From contig JACTVC010000002.1 in assembly GCA_018417955.1 (NCBI GenBank), positions 3,472,001 to 3,536,000 on the forward strand: a stretch of 64,000 nucleotides of DNA, given 5' to 3'. Under the pieces are notes generated by a model, which had not been told where the DNA came from, did no database searches, and saw nothing but the letters and a program-made list of their open reading frames with translations. The stretch comes from Laccaria trichodermophora. Its lineage: Eukaryota > Basidiomycota > Agaricomycetes > Agaricales > Hydnangiaceae. Of this stretch, positions 33,545 to 43,007 are shown in pieces. Numbering within the stretch: position 1 is the first letter of the stretch; each line of letters starts with the position of its first letter. The translations under genes and the position numbers were made by a program.

Positions 33545-34749
33545 ATGCTCGACGCATTCAAGATAAAGCCATTCGATTTGACTCCCATCTTCGCAGAGTG
33601 GACAAACGGTCCAATATTCAGCGGAAACCCAAAGAAAGACCTGCCCGTCGACGAGTGGTTGGACCAAATAAAGGCGGGGTGCATCGAGCGAGGGGTACCG
33701 GAGGAATACTGGTACAAAGTCGCGCAGCATTTCATGGGTCCAAAAGCGAAAGCCAGGTGGGTCACATTATGTTCCTTGTTCACTTTTGAACTTGCTGATG
33801 TGTGGAGGGCGGATAGGCTCCATGAGCTGAAACAGATTATCGTTAAAGTGCATGGGGGGAAATATCGCTGGACATGGAAGAAGTTCAAGGTTGCAATGGA
33901 GAATATGGGTTGTGAGTGGTTTTGGATCCTTTACCGTCGTCATTAGAGAGCTCAACGAACCTACCAACCAGGGGGAATTGACAAGGACGCAACGGAGACC
34001 ATAAAAGTCCAGGGAAAGTCCTCTGGACTTTGGTTCATGAGGAAGAAGGACAAGGAAGACGACAAGACCGCTCCCGCCACCGTTGATGAGTCTCCAGAAC
34101 GAACACCGCCCACACGATCCAACTCTATGTTTTTTTTCAACAAGAAGCCGGTCGAAGAACCGTGTGGGAGCGAGCAATTCGAGGTGGTTTCCCGCCCTTC
34201 AATGCGTGACAGAGCCGCAACAGTAGACGTGTCATCGTCGACATCCTTCTGGCCCGCTCGCCGCCCATCAGTTTCCGGATCAAAGAACGAAACGCCTGAA
34301 AGACCTGGACACCAGAAGTCCAAATCCACATCCGCGGTTGTGACAACCACCTCTCATAGCAACATCTCAAGGCCAACCACGCCTCAAAGGTCACAGACAA
34401 CAGACGAAGTCGGTGAGTCCCCATTCCTGCCATCAAACGATCGTCTTCTGATCGGCCTTCTACAGCCGTCACAACAATCGCCAACGCGCCAGTGTGGCTG
34501 TTGAACGCCTGCACAGCGCTGGACTACATCACCAGCGAACATCCCAAAGCAATGAGCGTCTTGAGCGCTATCCTTATCACCGCCGGATCTCTCCCCGCCA
34601 TTCCCGCCATCAGCGCTGGCGCAGGTGGTGCGGTGTTGGCGTCGGGAGCGGCTCACGCCATTGGTGCCATCGCGGTTGGCCTTGGTCAAGTCCTAGGCGC
34701 GTCCATCAAGAATTCACAAGCACAGACGCAGGCCCCAGCAGGTCATTGA
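33545..34749 (+). CDS. Unknown protein with a Gly/Ala-rich hydrophobic C-terminus
   Basis: Four exons from ATG 33545 encode about 330 residues. The N-terminal part (MLDAFKIKPFDLTPIFAEWT, VDEWLDQIKAGCIERGVPEEYWYKVAQHFMG, WKKFKVAMENMGW) is a compact helical, aromatic-rich domain. Then comes a polar Ser/Thr/Pro linker with many Arg/Lys-Ser sites, and a last exon (VTTIANAPVWLLNACTALDY) with a long Gly/Ala-rich hydrophobic run (AGAGGAVLASGAAHAIGAIA) like a glycine-zipper membrane segment. Introns start GTGGGT, GTGAGT and GTGAGT and keep frame. I do not recognise the family by name. The zipper suggests insertion into or oligomerisation in a membrane; this is inference only. Confidence 0.6.
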
Positions 34750-34846
34750 CGATAGACGACAAGGACAATTATTTATTTGTAGGATAGTTTTTCTTGGCTT
34801 GGACTTTCCAAGCGTTGTTTCGATCGTTGTTGGCCTCGTATATAGG

Positions 34847-36113
34847 TCACGTTTGGGACGTGTGATTTTCCAGGTAACTTATTGCCTTTTTTTGTGTAGG
34901 AGTAATCCCGTGTACCCAGCGCCCGTTTACTTCGTCAATAGCATCTTCTTTCGTGGGCTCTCCGTCGATCGCCAGACCGCCTAGAATGTCCGCAGCGCGT
35001 AATGGGATCTTGAGGTCCTTACAGAGCTTCAAAAACTCTCGGGGCAGAGGGGCGCGTACAGCGAGACGAAATTGCTTGTGTGGTCCAGAAGACTTATATT
35101 TCTGGAACTTTAATCCAGTAAAGTAACAATAGGAAAGAGATTTGAACAAACCAAGAAAGATATTTCCGAGGCATGCAGAAAGATGCGGTCTTCAGGTATC
35201 TTAACTACATTGGTGATTGCAGGCGACAAAGGCTTCTTGGAATATTGTGCGTCACCAAGAATTGGGGCTGAAAAAAGCTGAGGGGCGTAGTTTGAAGAAA
35301 ATTCGAATCTGAACGAACCGTGCAAACATTTCGCCAAGTGGACACGAAGTTGATGTTTGTAACCAGTCAGAAGGTTGAGTTCAAGTAGTGAAACCGGCGC
35401 GATTGGCTTCATAGGAAACAAGTCAGCGGAAAATGATGCGAAGACAAGACGACTTGCAGATGAGGCTAAGAGCTTCCAGTCTGTTGCACAAGGTTGGCCC
35501 TGGGGACTTAGGTCGACTTCTGGATATCCATCAACTTTACTGAGAGAGGTCCGAATTTCGCCAGATTTCTCTGGAAATGATTTTTCTCCCCCTCGAACTA
35601 GAGCCAGGTATGTTTTCTGAACTGTTCTCTTCTGGAATTGCTGAGAGAGTTGACGGGCAGAGGATTCCGTAAGAGCGAGAAGAAAAGCTCCGGTTGTGCC
35701 CTAACTTGTTGCAATAACGAATAATGATACGAATACAAGCACACAAACCTTATCGAGTCGATGAACTGGATATGGAAAAGTCTCCAGCGACAAATGAGCC
35801 TTCAAGTCTTTACACGCGTCAAATTTCAAGTCAATAATAATAGAAATTCAAGACTGACCTTGCATCATAACATTGAAGTGATTTACCCGACCCTAATGAT
35901 TGAATGTCAGAATGCATGATGGAAGGGAGTTGTAGGGCGTACAGCGGGCAGTTGGCGATGTATCAACTGACAGACGAGGCCATGAGGTTTTGTGACAACA
36001 GCAACGGCGGGGTCGACGTATAATAGTGACTTGACCCATCTTGCAGCATTTCTCGAAAACAATACGCGTCGTAATGGTGGATTGCGGACCCCAGTAGATC
36101 GCAGTAGACTCAT
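34847..36113 (-). CDS. RluA-family RNA pseudouridine synthase
   Basis: Converts uridine to pseudouridine in rRNA or tRNA. Exons from ATG 36113 give a basic leader (MSLLRSTGVRNPPLRRVLFSR), the fold start VTKPHGLVCQ, then FPYPVHRLDKGTTG with the catalytic Asp of the HRLD motif, LALTESSARQLSQQF, KTYLALVRG, the motif TGYKHQLRVHLA and PILGDAQYSKK. The tail (HKQFRLAVRAPLPREF) closes the domain. The basic leader suggests mitochondrial import, as in PUS5 or RPUSD-type enzymes, but which enzyme cannot be decided. Introns include GTTTGT just after HRLDK. Stop at 34847-34849. Confidence 0.85.
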
Positions 36114-36420
36114 GAGAGTTGCACACGTGAGGCGGTGTCGCGCAGCTGCGTGATTCGAGTCACGTCTACACTTGTAAATACCATTTGAAATTTGCAGTCC
36201 GAACAATGTCTTTTTGCAATTGCCATGTCATATTCTGGTCCTACGGTTCGCTGCGGTACCGCGCACCTGCGCTTTTGCCCTTTCTACGCAGTCATCTTCC
36301 CAAGACTTTCATGACTCAGAAAATCATATAAGAGCATGGAATACTTGCGACCAAAAAACATTGTATCAACCAGAAGAACTTTCTTCGAAACAACGCAATC
36401 TGCCTCATACCATTCTCGCC

Positions 36421-36702
36421 ATGAACTCGTCTACTACTTCTTTGCTTTCGCATCATAACACCCCCTCTAATGGGAGGAACTACGACGCTGCCCTCAGCAG
36501 TCTGATGTCGTCTTACGGCTTTGCCAGTGGTGTCCCCGCAATGCCACAGAAATCGCACAAAACATCGAAAGCTCCCCAACTACACCCCTCTCACCCACCA
36601 TCCCTCGACTCTTGTGCCAAGAATTACGAAGCTGCGTTCGGCGGTTTGTCTTCGTCCTTCGGTTTCGGTGGTGGTGTACCGGTGCTACCCCGTAAATCTT
36701 GA
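36421..36702 (+). CDS. Small protein with a tandem NYxAA motif duplication
   Basis: A single exon of 93 residues from ATG 36421. Two copies of one unit make up most of it: NYDAALSSLMSSYGFASGVP then AMPQKS, and NYEAAFGGLSSSFGFGGGVP then VLPRKS, separated by a Ser/Pro/His spacer. Short fungal proteins with this NYEAAFG-type motif exist in mushrooms as I recall, but no function is established to my knowledge. No signal peptide or membrane segment. The two units match at more than half their positions, which is hard to explain by chance, so I take it as a real gene. Confidence 0.65.
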   Translation: MNSSTTSLLSHHNTPSNGRNYDAALSSLMSSYGFASGVPAMPQKSHKTSKAPQLHPSHPPSLDSCAKNYEAAFGGLSSSFGFGGGVPVLPRKS

Positions 36703-37258
36703 AAGAGATACCCATACAAGTATGTTTCTGTGCCATCATATAATACTCCATTCTGATTTCATCCAGACTTGACATGACCTCTTGTAGAGAGTCGCGTCAA
36801 AGGGGACAGATGGAGCTACACTTGACAAGATGGCTTTAGGATATAATTCCTGGCCAACGCACATTGCAGCCACGCCAGGCCTGGTCGACTCGTACCTGCA
36901 TATTAATGTTGGGAGTTTGTTGAAGAAGAAATTAGCATACAAACACGTTATTTCTTACAATCAATTCTCAACTTTCTACTCAATCGCTACTTCTAATCTC
37001 GCAATGCTTGTTTCGCCCAAGACATATTTTATCAGCCTTGCTTCCATTTCTAGTCGAAATGCAAAACGGAAGCAGGAAGCGGTCCATCAGAACCAGTACT
37101 AGCTTCGTACCCCCGAGGCAGGGAGTGAATTCATCTCAACTGAGGTCAATCCCAATCAGTCTCTAATGAACCATGTCCCAAATCTTTCAGCGTTTTGGAC
37201 AAGGTGGAGGTATGACTGATCTACATCCAAATTTAAAGGAATTGCGTTGTTATAATTT
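36703..37258. other. Intergenic region, no gene supported
   Basis: 3' side of the small NYxAA protein gene and of the minus-strand PITH gene. An open frame at 36830-37102 on plus has ordinary composition but no domain or splice partner. Nothing further is supported. Confidence 0.4.
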
Positions 37259-38063
37259 TCAAATGCCTTCCGGCTGCTTGAGACCACTCAAGCTCTTCGT
37301 TGTCCTTGAAAAGACTCTGTTAGTAAAAATACCGCGACCCGCAATGAAAAAACACTCACTCCACCGGCAACCCAAAGACATCAATACTGTCGATCCTCGT
37401 CTCGTCTTGCCCTCCATGATTCGCAGAGACAAAAATCTGAATTCCAATCAATAAACCTTCAGCTTCAGCCAGCGGGGTACAACCAAAAAGTGACAAACGT
37501 ACATGCAAACTATTCACCGCTTGAAAACGAACATATCTCACATTGATCGGCGTCCCCTGCTGCACGTCCTGCTTCGATATGTCCAAAACCTGCGCTACTT
37601 CAGGTTCATCGGCGTCCTCTACGTCGTCGAACCCCAGAGACGGCCTGTTAACGAGGAGCTTGATCGTTTTGGGCGCGTTGTCAATGGACGAAGATTGGAT
37701 CGCGATGCTGCGAACGCGAACGGATTGGTTGAACTGTGCAAGCGCGATTAGATTGAGTATATATACAATCTGAGGCCTGACGACTCACGGGAATAGTCAA
37801 GAGTAACTGCTCATCCGCATCGCTCAATAGATAGTTACCTGATGTGTTCTTCGCCTTGCCTGAAACAATATACTGGAAAGTATGGTTTGGTGATTCGTTC
37901 AAACAAGTGAGTTGCGACAGATCAAGGTATTCGAGCAGGGATTTCTAGCATGGAGCAAAGCGCGGGGTCAGCCCAGACGTTCTTTGGGAGGACCTTTAAA
38001 ACCATTCACAATCGTTCCGGCGTCGTTGTTCGGTCCACTTGCTTCGAGGTGTGATGTTGACAT
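37259..38063 (-). CDS. PITH-domain protein (TXNL1 C-terminal type)
   Basis: About 205 residues from ATG 38063, made almost entirely of the PITH domain, which in animals is the proteasome-binding tail of thioredoxin-like TXNL1. Seen in order: SLLEYLDLSQLTCLNE, SDADEQLLLTIPFNQSVRVR, APKTIKLLVNRPSLGFDDVE, GTPINVRYVRFQAVNSL, IFVSANHGGQDETRIDSIDVFG and a short end (TTKSLSGLKQPEGI) before TGA at 37259-37261. Introns: one between NDAGTI and KSLLEY (GTGAAT donor), one of about 37750-37790, one inside NSLH/IFVS and one near the end. There is no thioredoxin domain, so it resembles PITHD1-type proteins. Confidence 0.85.
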
Positions 38064-38372
38064 GATCGTTCTCTACACAAATTATATGCACTGCAAGGAC
38101 GTCACAGCCGATCACACAATAATTCCATCTTTCAACAAATCCATTGCAATGCTCTGGGGCGTGCTATAGCTAGTGTGAAAAGGAACTACATCGCCAAAAG
38201 ACTATAATACAGGTGCCCAAAAAAGTGAAAGAAATAACTGATCTCGTCAGCCAAGTCTCAAATGTATAATGATATGCCGCCCAGCGATGTGGTCAATTAT
38301 CGACCAAAATCGTGAAATAAGTGAGTGAGAGCATTAGACGGAGATCGCTGGGATCTACGTCTTTACAGGGAG

Positions 38373-40200
38373 CTAATAAGCCATTCGCTTTTTCCCGCTT
38401 TTCGCGCTAGCGCCTTTGGCTGGGGTTGTAGCAGATGCCGAGGTCGAGCTAGCTGCTGTTGTCGCTGAGCTTGAAGCAGCTTCCGACGCCGAGGTCGAAC
38501 TAGCTGCTTTTGATGATGAGCCTTTCGCGCTAGCGTCTGTGGCTGGGGTTGTAGCAGCAGCTTCCGACGCCGAGGTCGAGCTAGCTGTTGTTGCCGCTGA
38601 GCTTGAAGCAGCATTTGACGCCGAGGTCGAGTTAGGTGCTGTTGTCACCGAGCTTGAAGCAGCAGAGCTAGACAGCGCGGGAGGAACATCAGGAGTGTTG
38701 GTGTCACTAGCGAGTTGACGGCCATCAGCTGTGATAGTGAACTAAACAGAGGAGCGGGGTTAATAGCAGCAAGAAGATTTGCAGGGAGAACGTACATAGA
38801 TCGAATCATCGAGAGAACCATGCTGAGCGACGGGGGCGATGACAGGCTGATGGTTAGAAGCTGTGTTGATAGAAGAGAGCTTATAAAAGCCTGCAGGAAG
38901 ACCGTTGGTGACATCAGCCGTGAGTTTACCGCCCACAGCGGCAGCATTCAAGCCCTTGAAGAAAGCGAACTTCTTGGGATCGGTGGGAGTGGTTTGATCG
39001 AGCGAAGTGAGCTGCTCGATAACGACGTGCGAGTGACCTTGGATTTGACCTTGTCCGTTAAGCTGCTGGGGCGCGGCAAAGTAGTTCGCTTGCGCGTTGA
39101 CAAAGAAACCGGTTTGCATGTTCTTGATCTGCATCTCGACCGTGAATGCCGTATTGGCTTTCAGAGTCCCAAAGTTCTGAGGGAAAGAGAACTTGGATGA
39201 GGGCATGTTGTCGACGGAGGGAATGGCACCGATGGGAGCAGGGTTGCAGGAGCCAGTTGTGATTTGCTTGCCATTGGTGATGGGCAAGTTGGGGACGGTC
39301 AGACAAAAGTTGATAAAGTTGTTGCTGGATGTCAAGGACCTCACTTGGCCGGCAGCAGGAACATCTTGGCCGTCATTCTCAAATCCTTTGGCCAGGACTC
39401 GAGGGTCGATGGCTATAAACAAATGAGGCGATCAGATCTACTTTATCGTCAGAAGACTACTTGACGTACTCAAGGATGTTTGAGGGTTGCCACCTCCACC
39501 TGGTGCCGCACTAGCTGTGGCCGCGGCTGAAGAGCTTTGGGCGGTGGTTGTATTCCCTTTGGCAGTGGTTGTATTCCCTTTCGCGGTGGTTGTATTCCCT
39601 TTTGCTGTGGTCGTGGCTTTAGCGGTAGTCGTAGCTTTAGTGGTAGTTGAAGCATTCCCTTTGGCAGTGGTTGTATTCCCTTTGGCAGTGGTTGTATTCC
39701 CTTTGGCAGTGGTTGTACTCCCTTTGGCAGTGGTTGTGGCTTTAGCGGTGGTTGCAGCTTTAGCGGTAGTTATAGCTTTACCGGTAGTTGCAGCTTTAGC
39801 GGTGGTTGTAGCTTTGGCGGAAGTTGTAGATTTAGCAGAAGTTGTAGCTCCTTTATCAGCAGTGGTAGTCTTCACTACAGCCGCGGAAGAGGACGCTTCA
39901 GGTCACACGATTAGATTGCGACAGAAAATTTGCTAGAGCTAGCTCCTCACCTTGGTTTCCCTTTCCGCCGCCATTGTTAACTACAGTGGGTGCGGTTGCA
40001 CCAGCGGTAACTGTGACAGTTTGAACGACTGTGCTCGCAGACTAGGGTTTGGTTATAAGCAAAGATTCTTGTAGTATCAGGGCTGGGTGGATGCTCACCG
40101 GACATTGCTGATTGTGTCCAACTATATGGTGTGGCGCACCATGGGCGACAAAAGACAAGGAAAGAGACAAGAGGGCGACGTAAAAGCTTCTTGAGAACAT
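38373..40200 (-). CDS. Secreted low-complexity protein with a conserved basidiomycete core
   Basis: Starts at ATG 40200 with a signal peptide (MFSRSFYVALLSLSLSFVAHG). The mature protein begins with Cys- and Thr/Val-rich sequence, then a long TTTAKGN-type repeat region (39470-39850). The core (DPRVLAKGFENDGQDVPAAG, NNFINFCLTVPNLPITNGKQ, HSHVVIEQLTSLDQTTPTDP, FFKGLNAAAVGGKLTADVTN, HQPVIAPVAQHGSLDDSIYF) is a pattern I associate with a secreted basidiomycete protein family of unknown function. It ends with a second Ser/Ala/Thr repeat tail and KSGKKRMAY before TAG at 38373-38375. Cell wall or extracellular location with heavy O-glycosylation is expected. No catalytic motif was recognised. Confidence 0.78.
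39540..39850. repeat. Nested 21-bp and 18-bp minisatellites in the secreted protein gene
   Basis: On the plus strand, units of 21 bp built on GTGGTTGTATTCCCTTTGGCA (coding TTTAKGN on minus) recur about six times, mixed with 18-bp units built on GTAGTTGCAGCTTTAGCG (coding AKAATT). Both unit lengths are multiples of three, so the copy number changes protein length but not frame. Confidence 0.88.
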
Positions 40201-41297
40201 GGTATAAAACCCGAGAATATGATACAGATGAAATGAATGGGGTGCGTTGAGGGCTTGAGACTGTCAAAGTGCTCCAAAGAGAAAAGGACACCAGTGTCTG
40301 TCGGCGATCGTAGAGTTGGAAGCACGCACTAGGCGGCCTGAGCAGAAGCAAAGCAAGGCGGAAAGAGAAAAATGAGAGAGTGGAAAGTAGGAACAATACA
40401 GTTGGTTGCCTTATCTTATAAGCAACTGACCACAACGACATCACGCTCCGTTGCATGGCAACTCGCGAGCCACTTTGGCGGCCGCTCTCTCTCAGATCTA
40501 CATAATAATTCGAAGGGTCGAAAGAGATTTTCTTTCCATTTGGCGCAGTTGACTGGTCACCAACCTCAAACGTCAATTTTCCAGGGTACCAGATAATGCG
40601 ATTCTCAAGCGCTGAGCAAATTTAACCTGTCTTCTTGTTTTTCTAACCATTCTCTCAAGTCTGAAGGAAAGCGCCCTTATAATTATTCGAGACAGGCACC
40701 AGGAACATTCGAGCTTGCTTCGACCTCACGGTTGCCGACCTCTTGGGCAACAGTGAAATCAGAATTCATTGTTCCTTTCAGAGCACTCGAAATTTTATCA
40801 TGTCTTCCCCGGCGCCGAAAGACCAAAAGATCGCAAAGACATTGTATGCCCGAACCTATTCATCCTGGCCACCCACCGTAACGACGACTCGCATCCATGC
40901 GGCAGAGAAAAAACATCAATGTCGGCGCCGCTGACCTCATCATGGTATGTATCTGATGCTGATCCCAGAACGTCGGCTGATCTCGACTGATGCAACCAGG
41001 ATGCCCACCGTGACGCGTTGCGGACGCGTTCATGAGGGTACTCGTCGGTTGCCGTTACAAAATGGCCAATTTTGTCAAATTGTTTGCTAGAAGCACATGC
41101 ACACCCAGGGTGAAAGAAATTTCAGCGCGACTTGCCCTGGCTAAAAATATCTGTACGGATTTTCAGAGTACCCTGATCAGCGTCTTGAATTTATACAACG
41201 ACGTAGCGTGTGTTGTTGCAAAAGCTACCAGCGTGTAATTTGAGGAAGCCGGCGCTCAATTGGCAACAGTGGATGTTGCAGGAGTTGAGATTTCCTC
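40201..41297. other. Intergenic region, no gene supported
   Basis: Upstream side of the secreted protein gene and 3' side of PUS3. Short plus-strand frames at 40743-40934 and 41032-41238 have no domain or splice logic. Promoter of the secreted protein gene is expected near 40201-40600; no element is named. Confidence 0.4.
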
Positions 41298-42875
41298 TCA
41301 CTCATCTTCGTCGTCGTTCGGAACAGGACCGCCCTCGGCTGCTTTCCGTCTCTCATCCCTCCTAAATCCCTTGCCGGTCCTCCATCGCTCGTTCATAACC
41401 TCAACCGTATCCAATCTATTCCTCTTCAACAAGGGTGTATAATTATTGCTCCGCTTGAACGTCCCACCACCAAGCGGAATATTCATCGCTTCGCGTGGAA
41501 GGAGATTGACATCAGATACAGGAGATACAGATGGTGGTGGTGGGTGGTGTATCGACGCCGCAGCGAGGAAGTGCTGGTTCAATGTGGTGTATATCTGTGA
41601 TCTGGAGTGAATGGACTGCATCTGGTGATATAGAGTGCCGCCTTGAGCTGGACCATTATCGTCCAGTTTTCCTGTTGTTCTCCAGCTCACTTCCGTTTCG
41701 GGGTATCCACATTCCCATAGCATCAGTGGGAGGGCATCTGCCATTTGGTATTCGGGTTTGCGGTCAACCACTTCGTAAGGTGAATCTCCGTCTTTTGTTT
41801 GTTCGACTCCTGCTTCCACATTCAGTAGTGAGGACACCACCGATGAAGGTTCGAGGCCTGTCCCGACTAGGAATAGGATTGCCATGATATGGCGGACTTG
41901 ATGATAGAGAAAAGCAGTCCCGACCAGGTTAAATACATAAACACCCTCTCCGTTCTCAACAAGGGACAGAGGTTCAATCTCGGCCGTAATCACCTTCCTC
42001 CGAAAGATCGTAATTTGCTTTTGGGGGTCGAGTTTGCAGAGATTGCGGAAGTCGTGATCTCCGACCAATCGTAAAGCAGCTTGCTGCATGCGAGGTATAT
42101 CCAGTCCTAGTGGAGAGAAGAAATACTTGTAATGTCGATAAAGGCATGAGAATCTGGCAGAGAATTTAGGAGCAACCGGAGACCATGCCAAAACTCGAAT
42201 CGTGTCTGGAAGAAGCCGGTTGAGGATAGATAGATAGTCGTGTTCAAAAGTCGGTTTCGAGGTTGTAACCTCGGATGGAGAGGGTATATCAGAGATATCC
42301 AATGAACCAAAATCGTCTTCCGCATCCGTGATTTGATACTCTGAGGTCGGGGCTTGGTCTTCCGAAGACGTAGATATAGGCGGCACAGTAGTTTCGACCA
42401 ACTCTAGGTTGTCATTGTGTTCCGCAGGCAAAGCGCTTCTCACCCACAATGAAACAACCTGACCAGCGGCACTGACGCCCCGATCCGTACGTCCACATTT
42501 CTCCCAACCACATCCTTCAAATCCTGCCTCCTGATCGATCAATCGAGCTTTCGCCAGAGCATCAAATAGGACGCCTTCAACCGTGGGCAGAGGTGTAGGT
42601 CCCAGCTGAAATGCCAGCCCTCCGTACTCCCAGCCAGAGTAAGAAAATTTAAGGGCAATCTTCCTGCGAGGGTGGCTGGAGAAACTGAACGCTTTGGGTT
42701 GTATGACAGGTTGTTTATTCACAGGCGGACGATCCTTCTTGCTCTCTAGCAAAATGATTCTTTCTATCAACTCTTCACGAGACCAACCTTTGTAACCGTT
42801 TAACGATGGGCTTGACATTTTATGCGATTTGGGTTTGCCTAAGCGTGGAGATATAGATCGAACGCAATGGTTCAT
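41298..42875 (-). CDS. PUS3: PUS3/DEG1 tRNA pseudouridine synthase
   Basis: Modifies uridines 38 and 39 of tRNA anticodon arms. A single exon of 525 residues. Seen: the basic region PRRKIALKFSYSGWEYGGLAFQ, the catalytic motif GRTDRGVSAAGQVV with its Asp, HDYLSILNRLLPDTIRVLAW, FSARFSCLYRHYKYFF, the segment RLVGDHDFRNLCKLD and AFLYHQVRHIMAILFLVG. These are the TruA-superfamily motifs of the DEG1 branch. ATG 42875 (MNHCVRSISPRLGKPKSHK) and the later ATG at 42818 (MSSPSLNGYKGW) are both possible; the first would add a basic leader, perhaps for dual targeting. The C-terminus continues past the fold with a polar tail ending in DDEDE. It is head-to-head with RPO41 across about 130 bp. Confidence 0.93.
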   Translation of the reverse strand: MNHCVRSISPRLGKPKSHKMSSPSLNGYKGWSREELIERIILLESKKDRPPVNKQPVIQPKAFSFSSHPRRKIALKFSYSGWEYGGLAFQLGPTPLPTVEGVLFDALAKARLIDQEAGFEGCGWEKCGRTDRGVSAAGQVVSLWVRSALPAEHNDNLELVETTVPPISTSSEDQAPTSEYQITDAEDDFGSLDISDIPSPSEVTTSKPTFEHDYLSILNRLLPDTIRVLAWSPVAPKFSARFSCLYRHYKYFFSPLGLDIPRMQQAALRLVGDHDFRNLCKLDPQKQITIFRRKVITAEIEPLSLVENGEGVYVFNLVGTAFLYHQVRHIMAILFLVGTGLEPSSVVSSLLNVEAGVEQTKDGDSPYEVVDRKPEYQMADALPLMLWECGYPETEVSWRTTGKLDDNGPAQGGTLYHQMQSIHSRSQIYTTLNQHFLAAASIHHPPPPSVSPVSDVNLLPREAMNIPLGGGTFKRSNNYTPLLKRNRLDTVEVMNERWRTGKGFRRDERRKAAEGGPVPNDDEDE

Positions 42876-43007
42876 GCAAGAGACAATGACATGACTCGGA
42901 AATGAAAGAAAAAGGCACTGGTCACGTGAGAGTAAGTGGTGAATCCGAAATTTTGCAGAAACAAGTGTTGCTGGACAGTAACCAGTTACTGTTTGTTCCC
43001 GACCGCG

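Noticed and set aside
36830..37102. 90-codon plus-strand frame
   Set aside because: Lies in the shared 3' region of two genes and shows no recognisable family or splice signal.
40743..41238. Two short plus-strand open frames between the secreted protein gene and PUS3
   Set aside because: No domain, no sensible splice partner and no composition bias.
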